From Sphaeramia orbicularis (taxonomy: Eukaryota; Chordata; Actinopteri; Kurtiformes; Apogonidae): 64,000 nucleotides of DNA. The stretch lies in contig NC_043977.1 in assembly GCF_902148855.1 (NCBI RefSeq), positions 11,616,016 to 11,680,015 on the forward strand, in the 5' to 3' direction. The notes under the pieces are model-generated. The model had not been told where the DNA came from and ran no database searches. It worked only from the letters and a program-made list of their open reading frames with translations. Below are positions 1 through 10,794 of this stretch, one piece after another. Position 1 is the stretch's first letter, and every line of letters starts with the position of its first letter. The position numbers and the translations under genes are program-made.

Positions 1-90
1 CTAAATGCTAGCAGACTGACATGATTTTCCAAGGTCCTCTCAGTTTAGTAGAATTGAATGGGAAACAAAAGAATAACATGTGTATACAAT
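1..90. repeat. Direct repeat, left copy (partner 2695-2785)
   Basis: The first 90 bases closely match 2695-2785 in the same orientation; both read through a block close to GACATGATTTT, then AATTTAGTAGAATT or a near variant, then an A-rich stretch. The copies flank the first odorant receptor gene 2.7 kb apart. This suggests the edges of an older tandem duplication unit. The window begins inside the repeat, so its full length is unknown. Confidence 0.6.
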
Positions 91-1106
91 ATGTAATTAA
101 AAGTGAGCTTTATTCAAAACCATAGACATTCTAAAATCGCACTCAAAATTATTTGATTAGTAATTGTTGAAAACATGTTTGTCTGATACAGAATGGCCTA
201 CTTATCATTCCATTAAATACTGTAACTGTCGTTTCCTTTTTTTCTGTCATTCTTTAAGTAAGTGGTGAAGAGGTACAATCTTAAAGTAAGAGAAAGTTTG
301 GAGAGTATGGAAAATGGAAATTAGACATATATATGGAAGTCTTTTAACTTGTATTTCAGTGTAGACAATATGAACACAACTTATTTCATATAATGTCTGG
401 TCAGCTTAATTCCATTTGTGAATATATGTCCATTTCTCACATTCAACCTGCAACACATTTAGGAAGAAGTCAGAAAAGCAAAGATTTTTAACAAAAATTA
501 AAAGATGGTTGGGCACTAAAGGCATCCACCATGTGTTTCAGATATAATTTTTCTATTTCTTCCTGCAAACAAATCTCAAGTTGTACAACAGTATGTGGTC
601 TTTGAGTCACATCTTGTCTTTCACAATGGCTTCACTCTTTCTCTATAAGGAAAAAGTGAGGACAGATTCAGGACAGTTCAACACCTGTGGCCTCCACCTG
701 GATGGTCCTTTAGTCTTTGGTCTGGAGCACAAGTGGATATTATTTGTAAGAAACATCTGAAATAGTGAATGGTCTGAGCATAATCCCATAATGAGATCTG
801 ATCATGAAAACATTCATTTGTTTTATATCAAACTGTACTTTAACAATTTTAGCTCGTTTTCATTCTTATATTGACTCTATCCCAACATATTCATGAATGT
901 GTTACAGATTGAAACAAACTGACCAAACAAAACTGCATGTGTTCTCACTGTCTATAACCACATATAAGTCAAAGCACATTTTTGATCATTTTCCATACCA
1001 GCCGATGTTTTTCTTATTTGAGGCTGTACTTTTGTTCTGTCCAGCTAGAAACGGTTGTAATATATAGATGTTTTACATTGTTCACAGTTGGTACATGTCC
1101 AGTTCA
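91..1106. other. 3' flank of the first OR gene, no gene seen
   Basis: AT-rich sequence with no recognisable gene or clear transposon end. The part nearest 1106 probably holds the 3' UTR of the minus-strand receptor gene. I see no further structure. Confidence 0.4.
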
Positions 1107-2054
1107 TCACTTCAGTCTAGAAGTCTCATGTTTACAGCAAAGAAATTGTGTAATTTTGTTTCTTATTCGGGTCAGTTTATAGCCGTATATGAGCGGATTA
1201 ATGATTGGAGGAAAAAAGATAAATTCTAGCGCCAAAAAGTTCTTTACACTCTGTGATATATGTTTTGTGCTGAATCTAATGTACACTAGATCAAAAAACA
1301 GAGAGAAAGTAAAAATAATTAAGCAGAAGAAATGTGGTACACATGTCGCCATAAATTTCTGCCTGTTTTCTTTAGATTTGATGCACGTTTTGATCATATA
1401 TATGTACGTCCAAATAACAAAAAGAACAAGGGTAATGTAAAAAGTATAATTAAAAGCTGGAATGATAACATTTGTTATAGAGGCCTGACATGCAAGTTCA
1501 CCAACCCAGTAGTTAATACAGTAGATTCTTGGTATGTGTGAGCCACATATCCTTGTAGTGGATGTTATTGTTGTAACTGTACTTGTTAACAATAAGTAAA
1601 AAGGTATAAGCCAAGCAAAAAACAGAAGTACACAAATTCTTTGTTTAGTCATCACAGAGTGGTACACCAGAGGTCGACATATCGCCACATATCTGTCATA
1701 AGCCATTAATGCTAGAGTAGTCGAATCAGCTGAGGATGAGGAGTGAAGCACAAACCCCTGCAGAAGACATCCAGCATAAGAAATGACATAAGACGAAGAC
1801 AGGAGGTCCATGAGGAATTTGGGGTAAAATCCTGCGGTGCCATAAAGAGTGTTGATGCACATATTACACAGGAAAATATACATGGGTTCATGAAGGCTCT
1901 TATCGACAATAATTATCACAATAATCACCAAATTTACCAGCCAGATCACACAGTAGCACAATAATGTTAGAAAAAACAGAGTGGCTCTGTACCTCTGTGT
2001 ACCACTTATCCCTATCAGAGTTAAGACAGTATCTATACTTGAAACATTATCCAT
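1107..2054 (-). CDS. Odorant receptor, subfamily A (OR1)
   Basis: Intact single-exon ORF of 315 residues, the usual length of a fish OR. It should be a seven-helix G-protein-coupled receptor in the cilia of olfactory neurons. Visible marks are an N-terminal NVS glycosylation site at residues 3-5, LHEPMY at 54-59, Cys96 at the start of TM3 (expected disulphide to the second extracellular loop), MAYDRYVAIC at 117-126, an IC3 segment KFMATCVPH near 233-241 and NPLIY at 286-290. The start was chosen because MDN is shared with the other subfamily A genes. It is most like the gene at 19622-20548. The ligand cannot be told from sequence. Assignment to the teleost delta-like group is an inference. 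Confidence 0.96.
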   Translation of the reverse strand: MDNVSSIDTVLTLIGISGTQRYRATLFFLTLLCYCVIWLVNLVIIVIIIVDKSLHEPMYIFLCNMCINTLYGTAGFYPKFLMDLLSSSYVISYAGCLLQGFVLHSSSSADSTTLALMAYDRYVAICRPLVYHSVMTKQRICVLLFFAWLIPFYLLLTSTVTTITSTTRICGSHIPRIYCINYWVGELACQASITNVIIPAFNYTFYITLVLFVIWTYIYMIKTCIKSKENRQKFMATCVPHFFCLIIFTFSLFFDLVYIRFSTKHISQSVKNFLALEFIFFPPIINPLIYGYKLTRIRNKITQFLCCKHETSRLK

Positions 2055-2559
2055 TGTATCATTTCACAGTTTGCCAGTTTTAAGAATCCAGGTAATTACT
2101 TTAAGAATCTCATGTGCACAATGTACTTGTGAGCAGAACAATGTGGCACCCAGGTCTGTATACCTATCCCACACCGGATGTTCTGCCACTTGTTTTTATC
2201 TTCTCAAGTCAACAAAACTTAGTGAGGTGCTGACATGGGATTTGGAATGATCCAATCCATGCACATGCAGAGGGGTAATGGAGGATCTGCCTCAAACATA
2301 CAAAGTGTTCTTTATTGTTATGTTTTATAAAAATCTGTTTTCTTATTTTTGTGGGAATATGCCAATATGCTACTTATCAAAGGAAATGTTTAAAAAACAA
2401 CCATTGTGTTATACATAACATGACGTGGCTGTTGTTAGTTCAGTCCGATTTCAGTCACTGCAGGTGTGTGCCTTTTACAGCAAAACTGTCAGAAGTAGAA
2501 ACCGGCAAGTGTGACAAAAATACATTTACACAATAAAAGCTCTGTTAAAGGTAGGGTAG
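2055..2559. other. 5' flank of OR1, nothing recognised
   Basis: Upstream region of the minus-strand receptor at 1107-2054. It should contain the promoter and any 5' non-coding exon, but I see no convincing TATA box or splice signal. Confidence 0.35.
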
Positions 2560-2694
2560 GAGATCCTGGAAAAAAGGTTTGAGCAGACTACATTTTGTTC
2601 TCGAGGGTTCATGAGCAGGATTTGAACTGTCAACCCTTTGGTTATTGGATGACCCACTCCACCTCCTGAGCCATGGCCGCCCTGGGTGGGTGTA
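2560..2694 (-). repeat. Possible tRNA-derived SINE remnant
   Basis: On the minus strand a B-box-like stretch (plus-strand GGATTTGAACTG, near 2619) is followed by a block resembling the tRNA-like heads of fish SINEs. There is no clear tail or target duplication. It could equally be an unrelated degenerate repeat. Confidence 0.3.
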
Positions 2695-2785
2695 TGCTAA
2701 ATGCTAACTGACATGATTTTTCAAAGTCCTTTCAATTTAGTAGAATTAAATGGCAAAACAAAATAATAAAGTGTACATATGTTTA
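2695..2785. repeat. Direct repeat, right copy (partner 1-90)
   Basis: Matches the first 90 bases of the window with scattered substitutions and one short gap, in the same orientation. With the left copy it brackets OR1. Confidence 0.6.
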
Positions 2786-2818
2786 TGTTTACTTATTTGT
2801 TTTATTATACAGCAGAGG

Positions 2819-3480
2819 ACTGGGGGGGTTTGGGGATGTACCCTTGCTGTTGGCCCCCGACAGCACAGGCCTTGTTTTGAGGCTAAAAAGAGACTTGTTG
2901 CTACCACCTTTATGTCTGTGTTGGATTATGGGGACATTATTAATATGAATGCGTCATCTCAGTGTTTACATGCCCTTCATACTGTTTATCACAATGTCTG
3001 AGGTTTATTATAGGCCTCAGAGCTCGGACTCATCATTATCTTTTATGCGCTCGAGTTGCATGAACAGACTGAAACACTGGTATTCTTTTATTTATAAATG
3101 TATTTTAGGTCTGCTTCCATCGTATTTGCTGGTCTACATCTGTTGGTATGACATTAATAATTACAGTCTCCAGTCCCAGCATCTGTTATCCCTATATATG
3201 TTCCAAAAGTCACAACAGAACTGGGAAATAAGGCTTTAAAATGTTCTGCTCCCACTGCCTGGAACAACCTACAGAAGGAGATAAAACTGAAGGAACTTGT
3301 GTCTTTAAATATATTCAAAGTGATTTTAAATGAACTGGAAACAGATAAATCTAGATGTAGATGTTGTTGTAACTGATTGAATCCAGTTCTGCTTTTAGGG
3401 AACATTGTTGTATACTTTTAGTACTTTTTAAAGTATTAATGGTCTTTTGTATGTATGTTTTTAGTTTAGTGTTTTAGGTA
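2819..3480 (+). mobile_element. Decayed 3' end of an L2/CR1-like LINE
   Basis: Plus-strand translations show the C-terminal part of a fish non-LTR retrotransposon ORF2. MSVLDYGDIINMNASS lies near 2911-2958, then LKHWYSFIYK and LLPSYL near 3070-3125, and on the next frame the block around AWNNLQKE near 3259-3283. Several frame changes and stops separate these pieces, so it is dead. The catalytic reverse transcriptase core lies upstream in the full element and is absent here. Confidence 0.7.
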
Positions 3481-3524
3481 TGGTTTTAAAACTGAGTTTT
3501 ATCATGTGTTTTATGTACATGAAA

Positions 3525-3660
3525 ATTTCAGGAAATGTTGATACTGGCACAAGGAACAAATGATTACATTTTGGTGGTGATTTTGGGGGGGGGGGGGGGT
3601 CAACAGGGGGTCCCACTAATCTGCCTTGGCGGACGTCTGTGCTCTCCGAGTGCTTTTCTA
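3525..3660. mobile_element. Fragment of the CCTCCGCCAAGG MITE family
   Basis: The stretch with ATTTTGGTGGTGATTTTGGG, a long G run, CTGCCTTGGCGGACGTCTG and CTCTCCGAGTGCTT matches one end of the elements at 26781-27168 and 32648-32883. Only about half of the element is left. Confidence 0.6.
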
Positions 3661-4449
3661 CTTGTGAGAAGTGAATTGTTCAAAAACAAAAGTACTTCCT
3701 GCACTCAGCTTTTACCTTTGACCATTCATTACATCTGTTCATGCATTGATGCCAGATTAGAGCAGTTGACTGTTCATTTCAGGGATTTAAATCTTGCTTT
3801 CCAAGAAAATAATTCAAGTTGAGATTATTGTTGGTAATACAAATATTTTTGCTAAAAATGTATTTACACAGAAAGAAGGGTTGTCACAGCTTTGTAAGAT
3901 TTTCGAGCGGCAATTTTGTTTCATTTTATTTAATTTTATGTTTATATGTTATTTATATTTTATATTTCTTGTGGTTATTACTTTGTGGTTTTGGCGAATA
4001 TGAATAAAGTTGAATAACAATGTCCTTAATTTTGTTTTAGTTCTTGTATATCAAAACAACGAACATTTGGTGTCATTTTAAATCGTCATAACTTAACATT
4101 TGGAATATAATGCATACATAAATACTGTTTCAGCTCCTGCTTCGTTTACTGCAGTGTTCATCTGTGTATTGACATACATCGCAATTTTATTCACCTTCCC
4201 CTTACCTGGACAAAAGAGATAAAGGACTGACAAATGAAATACGATAATAAGTGAAGATGTGAAACAACCTTAATTCTTATTCTATTCTTACTGGAAGATC
4301 TGGTTTGGCAGGTGCAGTGGGAACTAAAATTTCTTACTAACACTAGCTAGCGCCCAACTTACATTGCTTCTCCTTTGATTAAGACTTGTAACTTTACTTA
4401 TCAACTTCATCCACTTCTGGTACAATTTATCATCATACATAAAGATATA
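3661..4449. other. Gene-free AT-rich stretch
   Basis: No gene recognised. The end near 4000-4020 (GAATAAAGTTGAATAA) resembles the 3' tail of a non-LTR element, but no coding remnant supports that. Confidence 0.3.
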
Positions 4450-4829
4450 CAGTGGTGTGAAAAAGTGTTTGCCCCCTTCCTGATTTCTTTTTTTTTTGCA
4501 TGTTTATTATATTTAAATGTTTCAGATCATCAAACAAATGTAAATATTAGACAAAGATAACACAAGTAAACACAAAATGCGTTTTTTAAATGAAGGTGTT
4601 TATTATTAAAACAAAAAATATTCCAAATCTACATGGCCCTGTGTGAAAAAGTGATTGCCCCCAAAACCTAATAACTGAGTCTTTTTCAGCGCTGTGGAGG
4701 AATTTTGGCCCAGTCATCTTTGCTGAATTGTAATTTGGTTGCATTGGAGGGTTTTCGAGCATGAACCGCCTTCATACGATCATGTCAATAAGAAATCAGG
4801 AAGGGGGCAAACACTTCTTCAAACCACTG
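4450..4829. mobile_element. TA-flanked MITE with CAGTGGTGTGAAAAAG ends
   Basis: Inverted termini: the left end CAGTGGTGTGAAAAAG and the following TGTTTGCCCCCTTCC match the reverse complement of the right end (GGAAGGGGGCAAACA, then CCACTG). TA dinucleotides lie directly outside both ends (4448-4449 and 4830-4831), as for Tc1/mariner insertions. An internal copy of the end motif sits near 4641-4663. No transposase is encoded. About 380 bp. Confidence 0.8.
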
Positions 4830-4949
4830 TACAGTGTCAACTGAATATATTTTATGGACTCGGGGACACATTACTGTGGCATTTTAAAAATGGTGGAATG
4901 AAAAGGTTTGGATCCGGAAGTAGAGAGTAGTCGCTTTTCCATTGGATAT

Positions 4950-6073
4950 CAGAGGTTGCGGTAGACATTTTTATTGTCCGTCAAAATGACGGACAGGGTC
5001 ATAAAAATTCCGTCATAACACATTATTATCCGCCATTTCAGATTTTATTTTTAATGATAACATATTTAGTAGTGTTTAATGTTCAAAAACGTCTCGATGA
5101 TGATAACAGTTACACACAGAACGAACTTACATATTGTGCGTTTTTTTTTTTTTTTTTCCCCAACAGTGACAGAGGCCATTGTGCTAAAATGGGAAAATAT
5201 TGTAATATGAACAATGCCATTTTAAAGAACTGGGTGAATACATTTAACAAATAAACTATTTTCAAGAAATTAACAAAACTGAGCTCAGTTGATCCGCTGT
5301 ACAGTCTACCATGAACTCAAACCTTCCTACTGGTCCGTGCGTAATCAAATGCATCAAGGGAGATTGCTGCAGAGGCGATTGTCATTAGGTTTTTCACTTT
5401 TGCCTCAGACAGACGACTTCTCATGGCTGTTTTTATTTGGTTCTGAAGGCTGAAACCCCTCTCAGGTGAACTCCTGCTCCCACTGAATGCGGTACTCCAT
5501 CTTGACCACCTTGCTGTCACTTGCTTGTCCTGTAACTGTAGTTGATTCTGGTTGATAAATGTTATCAGTACTTGCGTGTCCTTCATCCTCCACCGCATCA
5601 GTCCCTCTTTTTTCACCGCGTTCAATGCCATCACATTTACTCGTCTTTTCAAAATAATTCAGGAGATTCGGCTGTTTTGACATTTTGCACTAGCAAAGTA
5701 GCATCTAATTTTGGCTAGTCAGCTAAACAACGACACAAGATGTGACAATGACTGATTAATATGCACACTGACACCAACTGGACAGGGGGTGTACTTTGAG
5801 TCATTTGAAATAAGTACCGGTGTTGTATTCAGCGTAGTTGTCATTGCGAACGGTGCTGCTGTACTGGATGCTGTTATGGACTGTTTGATGCCTTTTAGAC
5901 AGAAACAGACTAGCGATCTTGCGCGCAGGTTCTTTTCAGTGTTGTGTTAAAACTTTCCTAGATTGCCCTCAGTATTTTAATCTGTCAAAATGACAGACGG
6001 CCTTCAGAATTGTCCGTCATTTTTTAAAAAAAATCCGTCAATGACGGAAAATTTTTGGTTAACGCGATCTTTG
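4950..6073 (-). mobile_element. Internally deleted hAT transposon
   Basis: Ends are CAGAGGTTGCGGTAGAC on the left and the reverse complement of CAAAGATCGCGTTAAC on the right. The 8-bp flanks TTGGATAT (4942-4949) and TTGGACAT (6074-6081) agree at 7 of 8 bases, as expected of a hAT target duplication. On the minus strand, 5683-5462 begins MSKQPNLLNYFEK, typical of hAT transposase N-termini, and 5652-5317 contains FSLQNQIKTAMRSRLSE and LMTIASAAISLDAFDYA, typical of the C-terminal region. The catalytic middle is missing, so it is non-autonomous. Sub-terminal TGACGGA/TCCGTCA repeats occur near both ends. Confidence 0.85.
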
Positions 6074-6883
6074 TTGGACATATGCGCAAAACTTTACAGA
6101 TATTTACGAAATGTCAAAAAAACAGAAGTGCGTAATGTCGGTATCTCCATTAAATCACAAATGTGATGATTTGTTTATTTATCGTTGTGAGATGACATGA
6201 GAAGTCATTCCATAAACATGGCAATGAACGTAAATATCATGTTGATTTACAGATATATTCATTATTATTATATATTACTCCTCTATCTCATACTAAATTA
6301 AAAAATGATTCAGTTTCCTGGTGTGTCCACACATACCGCGCCATGTTTCTTTCAAAACTCTTCTTCTTCACTTGTTGTAATGTCCATTAATATCCGTTTT
6401 TTTTTAATTTGCGTGACTAGTTGCAGAAAAAGGTCTCTCCATTGCAGTTTTGTGTGATATAGATACCATTTGTGCTACGCCTGAAAAACCACTTCTTGCC
6501 AGCGCAAAAACTTTTAATCGAAAAACGAGAGTTTGGGTGAAATTGACGTTTTTCCATTAGGTAAATTTTTATGCACAAGTTATATTTGCGCAATTTGAGG
6601 GTCAATAGAAAAGTGACTAGTGATGCCCTACCCTGATGCTTGAACACAATCTTTGTCATTTATGAAAAATGATTAGCATAGAAATCCAAAGAACAAAACA
6701 CTATTTCGTGGAGATGAACAGCTCCCTTTGTAGAAAAAAAAAAAAAAAAAAAAAACTCATTCAAAGGTACCACCAATTCAACTAACCTTTTTAAAGTAGT
6801 CAGTTAAGATGCACACTTCCTACTTAACTCCTGTGTTAAGATTAAGGATGGTTTCATAATATTAGAAAGTGATATTTTTATGT
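6074..6883. other. Gene-free spacer with poly(A) run
   Basis: No gene or clear element. It holds a run of about 22 A at 6734-6756. Nothing else was recognised. Confidence 0.35.
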
Positions 6884-8590
6884 GGCAAAATAAGATTTTT
6901 TTCCTCTGTGAATTGTTTATAGTAACTGTTACATCACGTTTCACTGTGGCAACATCAGCCAACCTGTAAAGCCTGAAGTCATTAGCAGCATTACATATAA
7001 AGTCAGCTTCTGTCATGAACTGAGAGTTAATGACTATTTGTAGATTGTGTAGATGTGTATGGACCTTTCTTCTAGTTGTTATGTTTAAATATGTATTTAA
7101 CATAAGAGGGATATGATGATTTACAGAATTATGGTTTGTTTCCTTCATTTCTAACAAACTCAAATGACTGTTGTGACAAAGTTACATGCAAAGTAACTGA
7201 CAGTAATGTATCATTATATGTATGTCTGATTTCTTTCATATCGGTTAAATGAATTTAATGGAAAATTACACCATTACATTCCACTTTAACCTGACTATGT
7301 TTGTGAATATAGGGTCATACCGTTATCCAGCCTTTGTACTGTGCTTACTGATGTTTGCTTTCATTGTCTCCGCTAATATAATCATATTACTGGTCATATC
7401 ACAGGAGAGAACACTGCATGAGCCCATGTACATGTTCATTGCACTGTTGTCTGTCAATGCTCTTTATGGTTTGACTGGTTTCATCCCCAGATTTTTAATG
7501 GACCTTCTGTCTGACACTCATCTCACGTCCAGCTTGTTTCACTCAGATCTATATTATTTACACTTATGGATCTTATGAAATGACCATCCTCGGTATAATG
7601 GCTTTTGACAGGTATGTTGCTGTATGTGAACCTTTACATTATCACAATAAGATGACCCGTAAGAAAGTTTGCATATTATCAGCCTTTGCCTGGATAATGC
7701 CAGCCTTTTCTGTTGCAACATGTCTTTATTTGGCTATAAGGCTTCCTCTGTGTGGCAATAAGATCTTAAAAGTATACTGTGCCGTCTGGAATGTTGCTAA
7801 ACTGTCATGTGTGTCCACTTTAATCAGCAACATTGTAGGGTTATTAGTAGCTGTAGTTACAGTGTTTCTTCCTCTGATCTATGTCCTGTATACCTACTGT
7901 CGAATTATAATTGTGTGCAGCAAAATGTCATCTGAATTCAAGAGCAAAGTGTTCCAAACATGTTTACCACACACTATTTCATTTGTAACCTTTTCTTTTG
8001 CAGGGTTTTGTGATGTTGCCCTTAGTCGTATTGATGTGGAAAAGTTAAACCCATATTTAGCTGTAATTTTGTCACTGGAGTTTGTGTTGATTCCTCCGGT
8101 TGTCAACCCTCTTGTATATGGCTTGACTTTACCAGAAATCAGAAAGCACATGCTCAGGAAGTTGCCATGGTTTTGTAAAAAAAACATAAACTTATAAAAA
8201 GTTACATATTGTACATAATAAATGTATTGTTTTCATTCATAGAACTCATGCCTGCCTTAGGATCTCACATGTCTCAGTAAATTTACAATTCATATATACT
8301 TCCAGCTCAACCATTTTTTTTCTCTTGGCTTCATTTTCATACTTCAAGGGGCTTGATTCCTGAAACACTGAGCCATTTAACTTATTAAATATTGTGTTGA
8401 ACTCACTGCAGTATAACTTCATGACTGAATTTGTATTTTCATGTTATATATCACCTGTTTTATGAACTGAAGAGTTCAGATCAGTATTATACTTAAAGCT
8501 ACAGGTGAAAGTTTCTGTACCATTTTGCATGGATTGTTGACACTTGACCTTTGATAAGTTGAACAGTTTGGGTGTAGATTAGAGTTAAGT
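6884..8590 (+). repeat. Segmental duplication, copy 1 (with OR2)
   Basis: Aligns by eye over its whole length with 12730-15427: the 5' flank, the receptor gene and about 390 bases of 3' flank. Copy 1 lacks two insertions found in copy 2 (about 13036-13250 and 14559-15326), so it records the empty sites. Similarity fades after GTAGATTAGAGTTA near 8590. Confidence 0.85.
7249..8197 (+). pseudogene. Odorant receptor pseudogene, subfamily B (OR2)
   Basis: Clear paralogue of the intact gene at 13297-14241. It is open to about residue 91 and then shifts frame near 7519-7524. There, one 5-base unit of a CTCAT repeat present twice in the intact paralogue is missing. The rest (7580-8197) is open in another frame and carries MAFDRYVAVCEPL, the IC3 block SSEFKSKVFQTCLPH and NPLVYGL. 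No other disabling change was seen, so the loss looks recent. Its 3' half still resembles its neighbour, with SNIVGLLVAVVTVF in TM5 and FCDVALSRID in TM6. Confidence 0.93.
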
Positions 8591-8764
8591 ATGGTAGAAA
8601 TAGTAGGCATGACGAAAGGATAAAGGCAGGATTCAGGCTGAACACAGATCATTCATGTCACTGTAGCATTTTGTCAAACCAGTTCACTGATACAGACACT
8701 GATAGTGTTAAGGCCAGTGCTGTCCTTTTTTGTTTTTGTTTTTTGACATTACAAAACATCAGTG
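8198..8764. other. 3' flank of OR2, no gene
   Basis: Continues the duplicated segment. At 8497 the sequence TACTTAAAGCTACAGG holds a single TTAA, which is the empty site of the element that occupies 14559-15326 in the other copy. Confidence 0.5.
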
Positions 8765-8950
8765 TGTTTGCAACTCTAATTCCAAAACTGTAAATGTTGT
8801 GGAAAATGTAAATAAAAATCAAATTCAATGATAAACAGATCTCATGAAATCATACTTTATTTAGGGTAGAACATAGAAAGCATAGCAAATGTGTAAACTG
8901 GGAAAATGTACCATTTATAACATGGCCCTAAAATCTTGAGAGGGGGCAAA
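8765..8950. mobile_element. Tc1-type MITE remnant
   Basis: Contains blocks typical of the outer parts of a widespread fish Tc1-like family: AATTCCAAAACTG, GGAAAATGTAAATAAAAATC and then GTAGAACATAGAAAGCAT. Ends are eroded and no transposase is present. The same kind of element may have supplied the transposase scrap at 11980-12470, though that link is inference. Confidence 0.5.
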
Positions 8951-9001
8951 AAACCCTCCAGAAAATGAGTGGCACTAAAAAGAAAAGGTTGAGCATCAGA
9001 A

Positions 9002-9735
9002 GCCCTTTTCAGGCCGACAGAGAACTGTGCTGGTGCCAGTTCCCACACCTAATCTTGAATTGGCTGAAGTGTTCACACTGAAAATCAGAGCATTTGGGAA
9101 CTGAAAATTTAGTTCCCCGCAGGCTTGGTGTTTCTAAGTGAACTGTGACGACATGCGTAGACGTCACCAGGTTGATCCAGGTCAGAAACAGAAAAATAAA
9201 CAAACCAAGACAACGTGAGTGTGGAAAATGACCGAGAAACCGAGTTGTAATGTTCTGCATTGCATTAAATAAAAACCATCTTTTGAGAGTTCTGCATCAT
9301 CTTTACTGCTGCTTGTACATTCACTTGCATACATGTGGTTTTTCTCCTACAACCAATTCCATCATGCATCAGTCCTACTACATCTATGGTAAGTGTGGAG
9401 GGACAAAACAGTAGTAAAACATCTCCCTTGTTTTTGTGTGGCAAAGCAACGCTCTATGTCTATGGCGCATCATGGGCTTGCATAATGGAATGAACGCGGG
9501 CCAATTCCATCATGCATCAGTCCTACTACATCTATGGTAAGTGTGGAGGGACAAAACAGTAGTAAAACATCTCCCTTGTTTTTGTGTGGCAAAGCAACGC
9601 TCTATGTCTATGGCGCATCATGGGCTTGCATAATGGAATGAATGCGGGCCCTTCACGGGCAAACACTTTGGTTCCCAGTGTAACTGGTGCAGGAACCAGC
9701 TCCGCCACCGGGCTGGCTGGTCTGAAAACAGCTTA
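9002..9735. mobile_element. Possible DNA transposon with imperfect inverted ends
   Basis: The left end (GCCCTTTTCAGGCC) resembles the reverse complement of the right end (GCTGTTTTCAGACC). Both are followed by a GCTGGTxCCxGTTCC-like block. Imperfect TGGTGCC and GGAACC motifs recur inside. I see no coding region and no certain target duplication, so the boundaries are approximate. Confidence 0.4.
9353..9648. repeat. 148-bp tandem duplication, two copies
   Basis: 9353-9500 and 9501-9648 are the same 148-base unit, starting CCAATTCCATCATGCATCAG and ending in GGAATGAAxGCGGG. I see one difference (GAACGC against GAATGC). It sits inside the putative element at 9002-9735. So few differences suggest a young duplication. 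Confidence 0.9.
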
Positions 9736-9961
9736 AGAGAGGAAAGGAGAGGTCAAGATGGGCAGAAGCTCACCATTCTGTGAAAAACTATGTCTATAAA
9801 TTGGTGAACAATTTCCGAGTAACATTTCTCAATGTAAAATGGCAGAGACTTCTTATCTGTTACTGTCCACAATACATGATATAATCATAAGATTCTGAAA
9901 ATCTGGAAAAAGGACATGTTCTGGTATCTTATCTGTTTTGCCCACTTTGGATTCATTTTAA

Positions 9962-10761
9962 AGGAGTGATATTTTGCTTTAAAAAAAAAAATGGAATTAT
10001 GCATTTTAAAACATTTCCCTGTGGTCTACATAAACTGTAAATGCTCTGCTTGGGTCTGAATTCTTCATTACTTTAACTCCACAGGTCCATCTTCAACTCT
10101 ATATCTGAGTAATGACACCAGAAAGGTCGTTTTGAGCGCTGGCCCTTTGAATGCAAATGAGACACTTCACGCCCCACCCCCTCCAGGTTGTTGGCTGTGC
10201 TTTCTGTCCCGTTCAGCACCTTGAGTTCGTTAATACAACCAACAACTGAACATTTTAGGAGAAGTATGGATGTATTTTCAGTATGGACTAAAACCACTGC
10301 TGCTGACAAACTCTTATGTTGTACTCTGACAAGTGTTCATTGGAAGTCTTGACCTTATATGTGCAAATGTCGTCACGTAACTAGTTATACACGTACCAAA
10401 TTAAGCAGAATTAAAACGGGTTGTAGAAATCCACTCAATTTTTGCCAAAATGAATATAAAAATAGCTTTGCAGCACCTGGAGGGTTCAAATTCAAACTTT
10501 CTGAACTATTAGGGTCCAAATATACAAATGAATGAAGCAAAGACTAATAAAAGTGGGTTTAGAGAAATATGACCCATTTAAAGGGCCAGCACTCCAAATG
10601 ACCTTTCTGGTGTCATTACTCAGAAACAGGGTTGAAGATGGACCTGTGGAGTTGAATTAATGAAGAATTCAGACCCAAGCAGAGCATTTACAGTTTATGT
10701 AAACCACAGGGAAATGTTTGAAAATGCATAATTCCATTTAAAAAAGTAAAATTTCACTCCT
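9962..10761. mobile_element. TTAA-flanked element with about 190-bp inverted repeats
   Basis: TTAA at 9958-9961 and 10762-10765 brackets AGGAGTGATATTTTGC on the left and its near-inverse on the right. The inverted arms run about 190 bases (to 10150 on the left, from 10577 on the right) and share the inverse of CCCTGTGGTCTACATAAACTG. No transposase is present. Left-hand parts of the same family recur in array spacers near 31526, 44925, 50508 and 55116. TTAA flanks point to piggyBac-type mobilisation, but the first bases are not the usual CCC. Confidence 0.8.
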
Positions 10762-10794
10762 TTAAAGGCACTATTTAAGCATTACATGCATGAA

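Noticed and set aside
5317-5683. Two overlapping minus-strand ORFs as a host zinc-finger-like gene
   Set aside because: They are the N- and C-terminal remains of a hAT transposase between matching inverted ends and an 8-bp duplication.
7249-8197. Two separate short receptor genes (7249-7578 and 7580-8197)
   Set aside because: Together they align with one intact paralogue at 13297-14241; a 5-base loss explains the split.
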